Part shown: piece after piece, positions 53,881-63,525 of the stretch
Layout of the letters: every line of letters starts with the position of its first letter
How positions within the stretch are numbered: position 1 is the stretch's first letter
Assembly (NCBI GenBank): GCA_028287235.1
Contig: JAQBQB010000020.1
Span: 124,001 to 188,000, forward strand
Source: Gemmatimonadota bacterium
GTDB lineage: Bacteria; Gemmatimonadota; Gemmatimonadetes; Gemmatimonadales; Gemmatimonadaceae
Reading direction: 5' to 3'
Length of the DNA stretch: 64,000 nt
The notes under the pieces: generated by a model
Told to the model about the DNA's origin: nothing
Seen by the model: only the letters and a program-made list of their open reading frames with translations
Database searches by the model: none
Position numbers and translations under genes: made by a program

Positions 53881-53918
53881 GAGCGAAAGTTATTGGTCGC
53901 GTGCACGACCAACAACCA

Positions 53919-54623
53919 TCATTCCGTCGCGTACAACATCACGCCGCATCCCTCGCACACCTCGGTGGCGCCGGTGCCCGACATGATGCTGCGGCGCTGC
54001 AGCGGAAGCATCGTGTCGCAATGCCCGCACGAGCTGCCGCGCAGGGGAAACACGGCGTGCACGCGCTTGCGCGAGCGAATGCGGTCGTAGCGCGAGAGCA
54101 GCGCACGCGGCACCGCCTTGGACTTTCCTTCGCGCGCCTTGCGCGCCTTGGCCAGCTGCTGCTCCAGATCCTTCTGGTCGGCGGCGAGCGAATTGCGCGC
54201 CTCGGCCTGGGCCGTCTCGAGCTCGTTCACCACGCGCTCGCGCTCCTCGACGGTGCGATTCGCCTCGACCAGCCGGAGTCCGATCGCCGAGAGCTCGCGC
54301 TCGTCCTCGTCGATCATGCGCTTCGCCGTCTCGAGCTGCGCGGTCGCGGCGGTCGCTTCGCGCATCGACGTCACGCTGTTCAGCGCCGTCTGATTCTTCT
54401 CCTGCAACGCGCGATGCTGCGCGACCCGCTCGGCCACTTCGTGCCGGCGACGCTCTTCCGATTCCGCGGTCTGCCGGCCTTGCTGCAGCGCCGCCATGGC
54501 CTTGTCGCGCTCCTTGGCCATCACGGCGAGCCTGGGCATCAGCTCGGCGAGACGAGTCTCGAGCTGGTTGATCGCGACGTCATCATCCTGTACAGCCAAC
54601 AACGCGGCAACGTCTGGGTGCAC
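53919..54623 (-). CDS. Coiled-coil protein with C-terminal C4-type zinc ribbon
   Basis: A 234-residue protein of the conserved C4-type zinc-ribbon family. A long alpha-helical hairpin (about 10-170, for example ERVVNELETAQAEARNSLAADQ) is followed by a Cys4 ribbon (SSCGHCDTMLPL, then EVCEGCGVMLY). The family is suggested to bind nucleic acid, but a biochemical role is not established. Here it lies between dnaG and recJ, both replication or repair genes. Confidence 0.85.
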   Translation of the reverse strand: MHPDVAALLAVQDDDVAINQLETRLAELMPRLAVMAKERDKAMAALQQGRQTAESEERRRHEVAERVAQHRALQEKNQTALNSVTSMREATAATAQLETAKRMIDEDERELSAIGLRLVEANRTVEERERVVNELETAQAEARNSLAADQKDLEQQLAKARKAREGKSKAVPRALLSRYDRIRSRKRVHAVFPLRGSSCGHCDTMLPLQRRSIMSGTGATEVCEGCGVMLYATE

Positions 54624-54648
54624 GAGCCCTCCAGTGAAATGAGAAACG

Positions 54649-56484
54649 TCAGGAGCGGGACGAATTGAAGCTCTTCCAACGCGGGCGGCCGAGCGCTTTC
54701 ATCTCGACCGTGAGCCGGCTCTTCTCGCGGATCAGAGTGTCCTTTTGATCCGAGTCGGCGAGCGGAAGCAAGCGGTCGATCTCCCGAAGCCGGTCCGAGA
54801 GCTCGCGAGACAGCAGCGCGTTGATGCTGCCGTTTACGGTTTCCTCGGCGCGATCGAGGCCGCCGTTTTCGTTCATGAGCTCTTGAAGCACTTCGGTCGA
54901 TTCCTCGTCCAAACCGGCGGCCAGCTCGTCGAGAGGCACGTCGGAATCGCCCGCCGTGAGCTCGGTGAAGAGTATTCGATAGATGGGGTCGGCGAAGGTA
55001 TCCGCACCGATGCGCTCCGCCGCTGGCTCAACATAACGACGATGGTGCAGCAGCATACGGACCAACTCCCGTTCGGCGCGTACGCCGATGGCACTGTGAT
55101 TCAGCCGCCGGTCGCGCTGCCGGACGGGCGGCGCGCCGGTTTCTTCGTCGGGAGGAGGCCCGAAGTCGCCCGCAGGCGGCGGCGGCTGGCTCGGCGGTCG
55201 CTGTTGCTTGGGGCTGGCTTTGAGCTCGCGATCGAGCATGTCGCGAGAGACGCCAGCGACCTCGCTCGTGCGCGCGATGTACAGATCGCGAGTCAAGCCG
55301 TCGGCCGTCACGCGAATCGTGGGCAGCAACTTGTCCAGCGCTTCGCGCTTGCGGCTCAAGTCGGTGAACCAGCCACCGCGCTCGAGGATCTGGATCTTGC
55401 GCTCGAAGATGTCGACCGACTCCCTGGCCGCGCGCTCGAAGCCTTCGGCGCCGTTCTCGGCGACGTAGGTGTCCGGGTCCTCGCCGTCGGGGAGCGAGAT
55501 GACGCGGACGGACACGCCGTTCGCGAGCAGCTCGTCGCCGGAGCGAAACGTGGCCTTGAGCCCCGCCTGGTCGCTGTCGTACAGGAGAAACACGTGCTTC
55601 GTGTATTTCTGAATCAGCGCGGCCTGCTGCTCCGTGAGCGCGGTTCCCATGGGTGCCACGACTTCCGTGATTCCGGCGAGCATCAGGCGAATCGCGTCGA
55701 AGTAGCCTTCCACCACGATGAGACGATCGGCTTTGCGAATCGCCTGCTTCGCCCAGTTCAAACCGTACAAGAGCTTTCGCTTCGAGAATACCTCGGACTC
55801 CGGGGAGTTGAGGTATTTGGGCTGGCCCTCGCCGAGGATGCGGCCGCCGAAGCCGGCGACGTGACCAGGTGCGTCATAGATCGGGAACATGAGGCGGTCT
55901 CGGAAGCGAAAGCGCGGATCCGGCCGCCCCTCGGACACCACCTGCAAGCCCGCTTCGAGCTGGCGCGCATCGTCGAAACCGAGGGCGCGCAGCGAGTCGC
56001 GCACCACCAGCTGGTCGCGCGGCGCGTAGCCGATGCCGAACCGATCGGCGTCCTCGCGCGAGATGCCGCGCGATTCGAGGTACTCGCGCGCCGCCTGCCC
56101 CGCCGGGGTGTCCCATAGCTGCGTGCGAAAGAGGTCCGCCGCGGTGGCATTGACCTCCCAGTACGGCTCGCGCGGATCGCGCTCTTCGGCGCGGCGCGAC
56201 ACGTCCGGCACTTCAATTCCAACTTTGGCACCGACGAACTTCACGGATTCGACGAAGTCCATTCCAAGGTGCTTCTGCACGAATGTGAAGACGCTGCCGG
56301 ATTCGTGGCACACGAAACAGTTATACCCGTGCGACGTGACGGAGAAATTCGGGTCCTTTCCGTGGTGAAACGGACACGGACCGCGCTGGCTGTTGCCCAC
56401 GCGCTTGAGCTTGACGTACTCGCCGATGATCGAGACGATGTCCGCTTCTTCGCGAATACGCTCGATGAGCTCGTCGGGGATCAC
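54649..56484 (-). CDS. dnaG: DNA primase
   Basis: A 611-residue primase that makes RNA primers at the replication fork. The N-terminal zinc motif is CPFHHGKDPNF with CFVCHESGSV. The TOPRIM domain has VVEGYFDAIRL and LLYDSDQAG. A proline-rich linker (PKQQRPPSQPPPPAG) leads to the C-terminal helicase-binding region. The start is a GTG at 56484 overlapping the mutS2 stop (GTGA), with IPDELIERIREEADIV following as in the family. No rpoD lies downstream, unlike the common rpsU-dnaG-rpoD order. Confidence 0.96.
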   Translation of the reverse strand: MIPDELIERIREEADIVSIIGEYVKLKRVGNSQRGPCPFHHGKDPNFSVTSHGYNCFVCHESGSVFTFVQKHLGMDFVESVKFVGAKVGIEVPDVSRRAEERDPREPYWEVNATAADLFRTQLWDTPAGQAAREYLESRGISREDADRFGIGYAPRDQLVVRDSLRALGFDDARQLEAGLQVVSEGRPDPRFRFRDRLMFPIYDAPGHVAGFGGRILGEGQPKYLNSPESEVFSKRKLLYGLNWAKQAIRKADRLIVVEGYFDAIRLMLAGITEVVAPMGTALTEQQAALIQKYTKHVFLLYDSDQAGLKATFRSGDELLANGVSVRVISLPDGEDPDTYVAENGAEGFERAARESVDIFERKIQILERGGWFTDLSRKREALDKLLPTIRVTADGLTRDLYIARTSEVAGVSRDMLDRELKASPKQQRPPSQPPPPAGDFGPPPDEETGAPPVRQRDRRLNHSAIGVRAERELVRMLLHHRRYVEPAAERIGADTFADPIYRILFTELTAGDSDVPLDELAAGLDEESTEVLQELMNENGGLDRAEETVNGSINALLSRELSDRLREIDRLLPLADSDQKDTLIREKSRLTVEMKALGRPRWKSFNSSRS

Positions 56485-58883
56485 GCGAACTCCGCCATCG
56501 TCACGCCGGTGCCGCCTTCGTTCCACGCGCCGTTCCGAAACTCCTTCACGCGCGTGTCCTTGCGGAGCATCTCGGCGACCCGCTCGCGCAGCGCGCCCGT
56601 GCCCTTGCCGTGAATGATGCGCAGGTTGCGCAGATCGGCGCGCACGGCATCGTCGAGCGCCTGAAGCACCGCGGATTCCGCCTCGTCCGGCCGAAGTCCA
56701 CGCAGATCAATCTCGGTCGGAACGTGCACTTCCGGGAGATCGCCCATCCAGGTTCCCGCACGCTCCTGCGCCGCGTGCTCAGGCGCGCGAACCAGCGACT
56801 TCCGCGACACGGTGAGCTTGATCCCGCCCACGGCGACCACGGCGTCGGTGTCGCGCAGCTCCATCACGCGTCCGAGCTTGCCGCCGAGCGTCGATACTTC
56901 GACGGCGTCGCCGACCTCCACGGGGCCGGCGCGACGGGCGGCGGGGGTCGCCGGAGCCGCGCGCCGGTGTACGTTCGCTTCCTCGCGCTCGAGCCGATCC
57001 ACCTCCACGCCCTGCTTCGCCGCGAGCTGCTCGGCGCGCCGCCGAGCGTCGCGCCCGGCCTCCTCCACCGCCTCCGCGCCGCGTGATTTGAGATCTTTGA
57101 TCGTGCGATCGATCTCGGCGCGGGCGTCGAGCAGGTAACGGCGCGCTTCCTGCCGCGACTGTTTTTCGGCGGTGCGCTCGCGCTCGCGCACGAGCCGTTC
57201 ACGCTTGACGATGTCGGCGATGCGGGCGCGCGCGTCGTCGAGCACGGCGGTCGCTTCGCGCTCTCGCGTCTTGAGCTCCGACTCGCGCTTCTCGAGCTGC
57301 TCGATCAACGCGGCGACGTCGCGCTCGTGCTGGGGCAGCCGTTCTTCGGCGCGCTCCACGACGCGGTCGGGCAACCGAAGTCGCCGGGCGATCGCGATGC
57401 CGTACGACCGGCCGGGAATGCCCTTGATCAGACGATACGTGGGCGCCAACGCCGCGCCGTCGAACTGAAGCGACGCATTGACGACGCCGCCAACATGGCT
57501 CGCGAGCTCCTTGAGCGTGCCGAGGTGCGTCGTCGCCACGGTCATGGTGCCGCGCGCCGTGAGATCCTCGAGGATGGCCCAGCCCAACGCGGCGCCCTCG
57601 ATCGGATCGGTCCCGGACCCGAGCTCGTCGATCACGACGAGTGAATCGGCCGTCGCGAGGCGTAGAATCTCGGCGAGATTTTTCAGGTGCGCGCTGAAGG
57701 TCGACAGGCTGGCTTCGATCGACTGCTCGTCGCCAACGTCGGCGAAGGCGTCGTCGAACATCGCAATGCGGCTCTCCGGGCCGACGGGCGCCGGAATGCC
57801 GGACTGCGCCAGCGCCGAGATCAGCCCGAGCGCTTTGAGCAACACGGTCTTGCCGCCGGTGTTGGGACCGGAAACGAGCAGCGTGCGCTCGTCGGGCGCC
57901 ATCATCAAGTCGAAGGGCACGACGTCGGCGCCCTGCGCGAGCAGCAGCGGATGCCGCCCGTTTCGGATGTCGAACCCTTCGCGCGCCGGCACGAGCGTGG
58001 CCGGCGAACAGGCATACGTATTCGCGAAGCGCGCGCGCGCGTACAGCCCGTCGAGCTCGACGAGCGCCTCGAGCGTGGCGATGATGTCCTCGCGATGCGG
58101 GCGCAGCTCGTCGGTGACCTCGAGCAGGATGCGATCGACTTCCTCGATTTCATCCGATTCGAGCTCGCGCATGCGATTGCCGAACTCCACCGCGGCCGGC
58201 GGCTCGACGAACAGCGTGGCGCCCGACGCCGACGAGTCGTGCACGATGCCGCCCGCGATCGCCCGCCCTTCCCGCCGCACGGGAATGACGTAGCGCCCGT
58301 TGCGCATCGTCACGGAGCTGTCGGCCACGCGATGATGCGACGCGAGCTGCTCCATCTCGCGCTCGAGGATGCGAATCAGCTCGCCCTGCGCGGCCCGCAG
58401 CTCGCGCCGGATGCGCCGCAGGGCCGCCGACGCGTCGTCCTTGACGGTGCCGTCGTCCTGAATCGTCCGCTCGATGCGCGCCTCGAGCGTGGGCGCCGCG
58501 ATCAACCGGTCGATCAGCGGTGCGAGCACGGCACGCACGATGGCGGGACGCTTGGGATCTCGCAGACGCGTCTGGCTGCGACGCGACGATCGCAGGAGCG
58601 TAGCCGCGGCGATGAGCTCCTCGCCGGTCCACCGGCTGCCGATGACCCGCAGGCGCGTGAGCGCACCACTCAAGTCGGGAATGGGATCGGGATGCCATGG
58701 CTCGTCGCCCTGCAGCGCGGCACGCATCGCGGCAACGCGGGAGTGGGCGCTCTGCAACGCCAACGCGTCCGTCGTGGGTGCCAACGCCCGGATGCGCGCC
58801 GCGCCCAGGTTCGAGGTGGCGAACCCCGCAACTACGTCGAGCACCCGTGGGAACTCGAGAACTGACAGCGCGTGAGAATTCAC
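56481..58883 (-). CDS. mutS2: Endonuclease MutS2 (with Smr domain)
   Basis: An 800-residue MutS-family ATPase. The Walker A motif is LLVSGPNTGGKTVLLKALGL, the Walker B region is VVIDELGSGTDP, and TTHLGTLKELA follows. A long coiled coil (about 510-640) precedes a KOW-like strand region (VEVGDAVEVSTLGGKLGRV) and a C-terminal Smr nuclease domain (IDLRGLRPDEAESAV, IIHGKGTGALRERV). MutS2 acts on branched DNA or stalled ribosomes, not mismatches. Length is normal. It is coupled to dnaG by 4 nt. Confidence 0.95.
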   Translation of the reverse strand: MNSHALSVLEFPRVLDVVAGFATSNLGAARIRALAPTTDALALQSAHSRVAAMRAALQGDEPWHPDPIPDLSGALTRLRVIGSRWTGEELIAAATLLRSSRRSQTRLRDPKRPAIVRAVLAPLIDRLIAAPTLEARIERTIQDDGTVKDDASAALRRIRRELRAAQGELIRILEREMEQLASHHRVADSSVTMRNGRYVIPVRREGRAIAGGIVHDSSASGATLFVEPPAAVEFGNRMRELESDEIEEVDRILLEVTDELRPHREDIIATLEALVELDGLYARARFANTYACSPATLVPAREGFDIRNGRHPLLLAQGADVVPFDLMMAPDERTLLVSGPNTGGKTVLLKALGLISALAQSGIPAPVGPESRIAMFDDAFADVGDEQSIEASLSTFSAHLKNLAEILRLATADSLVVIDELGSGTDPIEGAALGWAILEDLTARGTMTVATTHLGTLKELASHVGGVVNASLQFDGAALAPTYRLIKGIPGRSYGIAIARRLRLPDRVVERAEERLPQHERDVAALIEQLEKRESELKTREREATAVLDDARARIADIVKRERLVRERERTAEKQSRQEARRYLLDARAEIDRTIKDLKSRGAEAVEEAGRDARRRAEQLAAKQGVEVDRLEREEANVHRRAAPATPAARRAGPVEVGDAVEVSTLGGKLGRVMELRDTDAVVAVGGIKLTVSRKSLVRAPEHAAQERAGTWMGDLPEVHVPTEIDLRGLRPDEAESAVLQALDDAVRADLRNLRIIHGKGTGALRERVAEMLRKDTRVKEFRNGAWNEGGTGVTMAEFA

Positions 58884-58896
58884 AAAAAAGCCCGGC

Positions 58897-59340
58897 TCAG
58901 GCTCGCTTGGCCAACTCCTCGCGGACGATGGCGTTGATCGTGCCGCCTTCCGCGCGTCCCTTGAACTGGCCCATCACCTTGCCCATCACGGCGCCGACGT
59001 TCGCGGCGCCACCGTCGATCGCCGCGACCACCGCGGCGCGAATCTCTTCTGGATTCACTTCGGGCGGGAGATACTTGCCGAGCGCGTCGACTTCGTTGCG
59101 CTCGGTCGTCGCGAGATCGACGCGTCCGCCCTTATCGAACATCTCGATCGACTCGCGGCGGCGCTTGATGCCCTTCCGGAGCACCTCCGTGACGTCGTCG
59201 TCGACGAGGTCGCGCTTGAGCTCGATCTCCCGATTCTTGACGTCCGAGATGATGCTGCCGAGCAGCATGACGAGCGCCTTGTCGCCGGCTTTGCGCGCGG
59301 CGTTGAGGTCGGTCTGAAGAGTCGCGAGCATCTGAGCCAT
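58897..59340 (-). CDS. GatB/YqeY domain protein
   Basis: A 147-residue member of the YqeY family, similar to the tail domain of GatB. Landmarks are ALVMLLGSIISDVKNREIEL, the ERNEVDALGKYLPPEVN motif and VGAVMGKVMGQFKGRAEGG near the end. Its role is not firmly established; a link to tRNA metabolism is suggested for the family. It lies 13 nt before mutS2. Confidence 0.9.
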   Translation of the reverse strand: MAQMLATLQTDLNAARKAGDKALVMLLGSIISDVKNREIELKRDLVDDDVTEVLRKGIKRRRESIEMFDKGGRVDLATTERNEVDALGKYLPPEVNPEEIRAAVVAAIDGGAANVGAVMGKVMGQFKGRAEGGTINAIVREELAKRA

Positions 59341-59357
59341 AGTGGAATTTAACCGCT

Positions 59358-59422
59358 GGGCGGGTCACCCGGGCGGGTCGTCCGGGCGGATCACCCGGGC
59401 GGATCACCCGGGCGGCCACGCC
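59358..59422. repeat. Five tandem 13-bp repeats (GGGCGGRTCACCC type)
   Basis: Units at 59358, 59371, 59384, 59397 and 59410 share GGGCGG, with the third and fourth identical and the fifth degenerate. On the minus strand the units at 59358, 59384 and 59397 each give a TGA. The one within the fourth unit is used as the stop codon of the HIT gene. Confidence 0.9.
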
Positions 59423-59745
59423 ATGGACCGGCCGCCCAGGAGGTGCAAATGCACGTGGAAGACCGTCTGCCCGGCGTCTGCGTTGGTATTCATGACCGTG
59501 CGATAGCCGGTGGTGGCGATCCCTTCGCGCTCGGCGATTTCGGCGGCGACGAGCGACAGCCGCCCGATGAGCCCGGGGTCGCGCGCGTCGTTGAGCGAGG
59601 CAATGTGCTCGCGCGGCACGACCAGCACGTGCACCGGCGCCTGCGGCTTGATGTCCCGAAAGGCGACGCAGTCGTCGCTCTCGTGGATCAGCTGCACGGG
59701 AATTTCCTGGCGCGCGATGCGGCAGAACAGACAGTCGTCGGCCAT
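59404..59745 (-). CDS. HIT-family hydrolase (HinT-like)
   Basis: A 113-residue histidine-triad nucleotide hydrolase or phosphoramidase. The zinc-type N-terminus CLFCRIARQEIP and the catalytic triad HVHLHLLGG are clear; the substrate segment HVLVVPREHI is also typical. Its C-terminus (SMAWPPG) ends in the tandem repeat at 59358-59422, so the last residues may vary between strains. It lies 3 nt after rsmE. Confidence 0.94.
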   Translation of the reverse strand: MADDCLFCRIARQEIPVQLIHESDDCVAFRDIKPQAPVHVLVVPREHIASLNDARDPGLIGRLSLVAAEIAEREGIATTGYRTVMNTNADAGQTVFHVHLHLLGGRSMAWPPG

Positions 59746-59748
59746 TCG

Positions 59749-60510
59749 TTAGGTCTCCCTGAGCATGTGCGACGCGCGCACCACGGCCACCGCGGCAACG
59801 CCCGCAGTCTCGAAGCGCAGCGTAGTGTCGGCCAACCGCGCGCGGCGCCAACCCGCCGATTCGAGCGCGGCGCGCTCGAGGGGCTCGATCCCGCCCTCCG
59901 GGCCGAACAGTATCACTGGAGCCCGCCGCGCGTCGAGGCCGATCACCAAGGGCAGCGGGTCGCCGTGCAGGTCGAGCACGATGCGGAAGTCCTCATCCTC
60001 GCCGGACTCGCCGGCGACGGCAGCGACGTCGGTAATGTCGGCGTCCGGCAGCATGCGCGGCAACCAAGCGCCCCCCGATTGTTCGAGCGCGCTCACCATC
60101 CGCGCACGCACCTTCTCGGCGAATTGCGATCCCTCGCCCCGCGGCGAGACGCTCGCGGACCGCTGAAAGCGCACGGCCTGCCAGGTCGAGATCCCGAGCT
60201 CCGTCGCCTTTTCGGCAAGCCAGAGCATGCGGTCGCGGTCGCCGATGGGGACGCGAAGATGGATCGGCGCCGGCGGCGGAACGTCAGTCACGCCGTGGAC
60301 AGTGATCTCTAAAGAGGATTTACGAATTGCTGCGATCGATCCCAAGGCCACGCGCCCCGCTCCGTCGGTCAAACGAATGCGGTCGCCCGCCTCGAGCCGT
60401 TTGACTCGCGCGTGGTGCGCCGGCCCTTCGCCCAGCGTCGCGACGGCGCCGGCCGCAAACGGCCCCCCGCCGACGAAGGATGCTACCGGCGGACGATCGT
60501 CGTGCTCCAC
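59749..60510 (-). CDS. rsmE: 16S rRNA (uracil-1498-N3)-methyltransferase
   Basis: A 253-residue SPOUT methyltransferase. An N-terminal PUA-like domain (HHARVKRLEAGDRIRLTDG) precedes the knotted domain with KATELGISTWQAV and the SAM loop ILFGPEGGIEPLE, followed by TTLRFETAGVAAVAVV. The start is GTG at 60510: it has an AGGAGG ribosome site with 7-nt spacing inside prmA, giving a 28-nt overlap. Longer open frames upstream fall within prmA. Confidence 0.93.
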   Translation of the reverse strand: MEHDDRPPVASFVGGGPFAAGAVATLGEGPAHHARVKRLEAGDRIRLTDGAGRVALGSIAAIRKSSLEITVHGVTDVPPPAPIHLRVPIGDRDRMLWLAEKATELGISTWQAVRFQRSASVSPRGEGSQFAEKVRARMVSALEQSGGAWLPRMLPDADITDVAAVAGESGEDEDFRIVLDLHGDPLPLVIGLDARRAPVILFGPEGGIEPLERAALESAGWRRARLADTTLRFETAGVAAVAVVRASHMLRET

Positions 60511-61316
60511 CAGGCGTCCTCCTGATCCTCCTCCTCCACGCCCCACCCCGAGTCGGAGAGCTCGCGGAGCATGTCCTCGCGCTCGGTGAACAGGATTCCG
60601 CTCAGGATCACGCGCCCATCGTCCGACAGCGCGAGCGCGAGCGACGGCAGCAGCTCGATCAGCACCGACGAGATGATGTTCGCCGTGATGACGCGCACCG
60701 GCGCGACGAGCGCGAGCAGCGTCGCGGCGTCGCCCTCGATCACCGTGACGCGGTCGCTCACACCGTTGCGCACGACATTCTCTTCGGCGTTGCCGATCGC
60801 ATCCGGATCGAGCTCGATCGCCGCGACGTGCGCCGCCCCGAGCTTGGCGGCGGCGATCGCGAGCACCGCACTCCCCGCTCCGAGATCGGCCACATGGTCG
60901 CCGGGCCGAATGACGCGCTGCAGCAGGCGGATGACGCCGCGCGTCGTTGCGTGCTCGCCGGTGCCGAAGGCCATGCCGGGGTCGATCACGATGGTCGTCG
61001 CCGGATCGAGGTCGGCGGCCAGCCACGGCGGAGTCACCGTCAACGCGCCGAGCGTCTGCGCGTGAATCGATTGCTTCCACTGCACCGACCAGTCGACGTC
61101 CGGCAGCGCCTCGGTCTCGACGCGCGCATCCGGGCTCGCCGCGACGGCCGCGGCCGACAATGCGTCCGCAGCGCCGCGACTCGGCACGTGCGTGATCAGG
61201 CTGTCGGCGAGCTCCTGCACGCCCTGCGCGCCGGCGTCGAACAGCGCGGCAAGGACGGCCTCACGTTGCGAGCCGGGAAAAACGCGAAGCGTAACCCACG
61301 ATGCGGCGTCGCTCAC
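60483..61316 (-). CDS. prmA: Ribosomal protein L11 methyltransferase
   Basis: A 277-residue enzyme that methylates lysine residues of L11. The N-terminal substrate-recognition domain (1-95) is followed by the catalytic domain with [15 protein letters not shown], the SAM loop [34 protein letters not shown] and [10 protein letters not shown]. It is coupled to dnaJ by 4 nt and overlaps rsmE by 28 nt, the conserved dnaJ-prmA-rsmE order. Confidence 0.94.
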   Translation of the reverse strand: MSDAASWVTLRVFPGSQREAVLAALFDAGAQGVQELADSLITHVPSRGAADALSAAAVAASPDARVETEALPDVDWSVQWKQSIHAQTLGALTVTPPWLAADLDPATTIVIDPGMAFGTGEHATTRGVIRLLQRVIRPGDHVADLGAGSAVLAIAAAKLGAAHVAAIELDPDAIGNAEENVVRNGVSDRVTVIEGDAATLLALVAPVRVITANIISSVLIELLPSLALALSDDGRVILSGILFTEREDMLRELSDSGWGVEEEDQEDAWWSTTIVRR

Positions 61317-62455
61317 GCGCCGAGCGCTTCTTTCATCTTCGCCCAGAAGCCCTTGCCGCGCTCATCCTGCGGAATACCGGGCTGCAGCTCGGCGAGGCGG
61401 CCGAGGAGGTCCTTCTCTTCCTCCGTTACGCGATCGGGCGTCCACAGTTGCACGCGCACATGCAGGTCGCCCGTGCCGCCGGCGTTCACGCGCGGCAATC
61501 CCTTGCCGCGAAGGTGGAACACGTGTCCGCTCTGCGTGCCCGCGGGCATGTCGAGCGTGATGTGGTTCGCGACCGTCGGCACGCTCAACTCGGTGCCCAG
61601 CGCGAGCTGTGGATACGTCACGAGCAGCTCGGTGTAGAGATCCTCGCCGTGACGCTCGAAGCGCGGATCGTCGGCCACGTCGAACAGCACGTGGATGTCG
61701 CCGCGGGGACCGCCGCGCGAGCCGGCGTTGCCCACGCCGCGCAGCGTCATGTACTGTCCGGTCGCCACACCGGCCGGAATCTGGACCGATACTTCGTGGT
61801 CGCCGCGCACGCGTCCGTCGCCACGACACTTCTTGCACGGCGACTGGATGATGCGTCCTTCGCCCTTGCACGTCGGACACGGCGCGACCGTGACGAACTG
61901 GCCGAAGAACGACCGCTGGGCGCGGCGCACTTCTCCAATGCCCGCGCACGTCGTGCACGTCTGCGACTTCGATCCCGGCTCGGCGCCCGTACCCGTGCAT
62001 CGATCGCACGGGTCGAGCAGCTTCACGACGACTTTCTTTTCGACGCCGCTCGCGACTTCGGCGAGGGTCAGCGGCACGTTGAGCTTGAGGTCGGCGCCGG
62101 CACGCGGGCCATTGCTCGCCCCGCCCCCGCGCTGGCCGAACAGCTCATCGAGCCCGCCGAATCCGCCGAAGTCGCGCATGAAGATGCCGAGCGCTTCGGA
62201 GAGATCGACGTGATGGAATCCGGCACCACCGCCGCCGCGCAAACCCGCCTCGCCGTAACGGTCGTACGCGGCGCGCTTCTGCGGATCGCGCAAGACGTCG
62301 TACGCCTCGCTGATCTCCTTGAACCGCTCCTCGGCTTCCTTCGCGCCGTTGTTGCGGTCGGGATGGTTTTCCATCGCCAACTTGCGATATGACTTCTTGA
62401 TCTCCTCGTCGGTCGCCGTGCGCTCGACGCTGAGTACCGCGTAAAAATCCGCCAT
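61313..62455 (-). CDS. dnaJ: Chaperone protein DnaJ
   Basis: A 380-residue type I Hsp40 that stimulates DnaK. The J domain (1-70) carries HPD in MENHPDRNN, then a Gly/Phe-rich linker ([11 protein letters not shown]). Four zinc repeats follow: [24 protein letters not shown] and CKKCRGDG. C-terminal substrate-binding domains are complete. It lies 10 nt after hrcA; grpE and dnaK, usually between them, are absent here. Confidence 0.96.
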   Translation of the reverse strand: MADFYAVLSVERTATDEEIKKSYRKLAMENHPDRNNGAKEAEERFKEISEAYDVLRDPQKRAAYDRYGEAGLRGGGGAGFHHVDLSEALGIFMRDFGGFGGLDELFGQRGGGASNGPRAGADLKLNVPLTLAEVASGVEKKVVVKLLDPCDRCTGTGAEPGSKSQTCTTCAGIGEVRRAQRSFFGQFVTVAPCPTCKGEGRIIQSPCKKCRGDGRVRGDHEVSVQIPAGVATGQYMTLRGVGNAGSRGGPRGDIHVLFDVADDPRFERHGEDLYTELLVTYPQLALGTELSVPTVANHITLDMPAGTQSGHVFHLRGKGLPRVNAGGTGDLHVRVQLWTPDRVTEEEKDLLGRLAELQPGIPQDERGKGFWAKMKEALGA

Positions 62456-62465
62456 GATTTCCTGA

Positions 62466-63515
62466 TCAGTCCAGCAGGTCGCTCAAGAGCTGCGATGTGT
62501 GGCCCACGAGCGAGATGACTTTTTCGTACGACATGCGCGTCGGCCCGATGACGCCGATCACGCCCGTCAGCGACCCCACGTGATACTCGGCCGTGACGAC
62601 GGTGAAATCCTCGAGACGGGGATCGTCGTGCTCCGAGCCGATCGTGATCGAGATGCCCGGCGCGTGGATGCGGCGCCGAATCGTCTCACCGAGCGCCTGC
62701 GGTGTTTCCGTGAGCGCCAATAACCGCCTCAATCGATCGGCTCCCGAGAACTCCGGCTGCTCCGCCAACACCGACGCCGCGCCGAGCACCACCTGGCCGT
62801 CCGACATCGGCATCGCCGCGTCGAACAACTGCTCCCCTTCCTGCAGAAAGATATTGAGGAGTCCAGAGGCACTCTGATCGGTGCCCGCGTCGCGCAACCG
62901 CGCGGGAAGCGAGCTGCGGATCTGCGCCAGCGACAGGCCGCCCAGCCGCTCGTTGAGCACGGCGGTGACGCCGGTGATCGCGATGTCGGCGATCTCACCC
63001 GGCATCTCGACGAACACCGTACGCATGACGCCGCCGTCGAGCGTGAGCACCATGAGCAAACGCTCACTGCTCACGCGCACGAGCTCCAAGCGCCGTAGCA
63101 CCGACAGGTCCAGGCGTGGACCAAGCGCGACGCCCAGCTCCTGCGTCAGCACGCCAAGCGTCTGCGCAGCGCGGCGAAGAATGGTCTCAATGGGCGACGA
63201 GCTGCCGTTATTGGTGATCTCCTCCGTGAGGCGATCGGTCTCGACGGCCTTGAGCGGCGGAAGGCTGAGCAGCGAATCGACGTAGGCGCGATAAGCCTTG
63301 TTGGTCGGCACGCGCCCCGCCGACGTGTGCGGATGGAGGAGGAATCCTTTCTCCTCGAGATCGCTCATCGTGTTGCGGATCGTGGCCGGCGACACGCCGA
63401 GCCCGAACCGCCGGGAGAGCGTCCGCGATCCGGCAGGCTCGGCAGTTTCGACGTAGCTGCGAATCACCGCCTCGAGAACGCGGCGTTCGCGACTGCTGAG
63501 CTCTTCAGATGCCAT
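62466..63515 (-). CDS. hrcA: Heat-inducible transcription repressor HrcA
   Basis: A 349-residue repressor of heat-shock genes that binds CIRCE sites. The N-terminal winged helix ([30 protein letters not shown], with [18 protein letters not shown] and [14 protein letters not shown]) is standard. A GAF-like domain with an inserted dimerisation region fills the rest. No CIRCE palindrome is visible in the 10 nt before its start, because hemW abuts it; control of a promoter upstream of hemW cannot be seen in the window. Confidence 0.95.
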   Translation of the reverse strand: MASEELSSRERRVLEAVIRSYVETAEPAGSRTLSRRFGLGVSPATIRNTMSDLEEKGFLLHPHTSAGRVPTNKAYRAYVDSLLSLPPLKAVETDRLTEEITNNGSSSPIETILRRAAQTLGVLTQELGVALGPRLDLSVLRRLELVRVSSERLLMVLTLDGGVMRTVFVEMPGEIADIAITGVTAVLNERLGGLSLAQIRSSLPARLRDAGTDQSASGLLNIFLQEGEQLFDAAMPMSDGQVVLGAASVLAEQPEFSGADRLRRLLALTETPQALGETIRRRIHAPGISITIGSEHDDPRLEDFTVVTAEYHVGSLTGVIGVIGPTRMSYEKVISLVGHTSQLLSDLLD

Positions 63516-63525
63516 AACTCCAAAG

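Noticed and set aside
63516-63525. CIRCE element before hrcA
   Set aside because: Only 10 nt separate hemW and hrcA, and no GAGTGCTAA-type arm is present.
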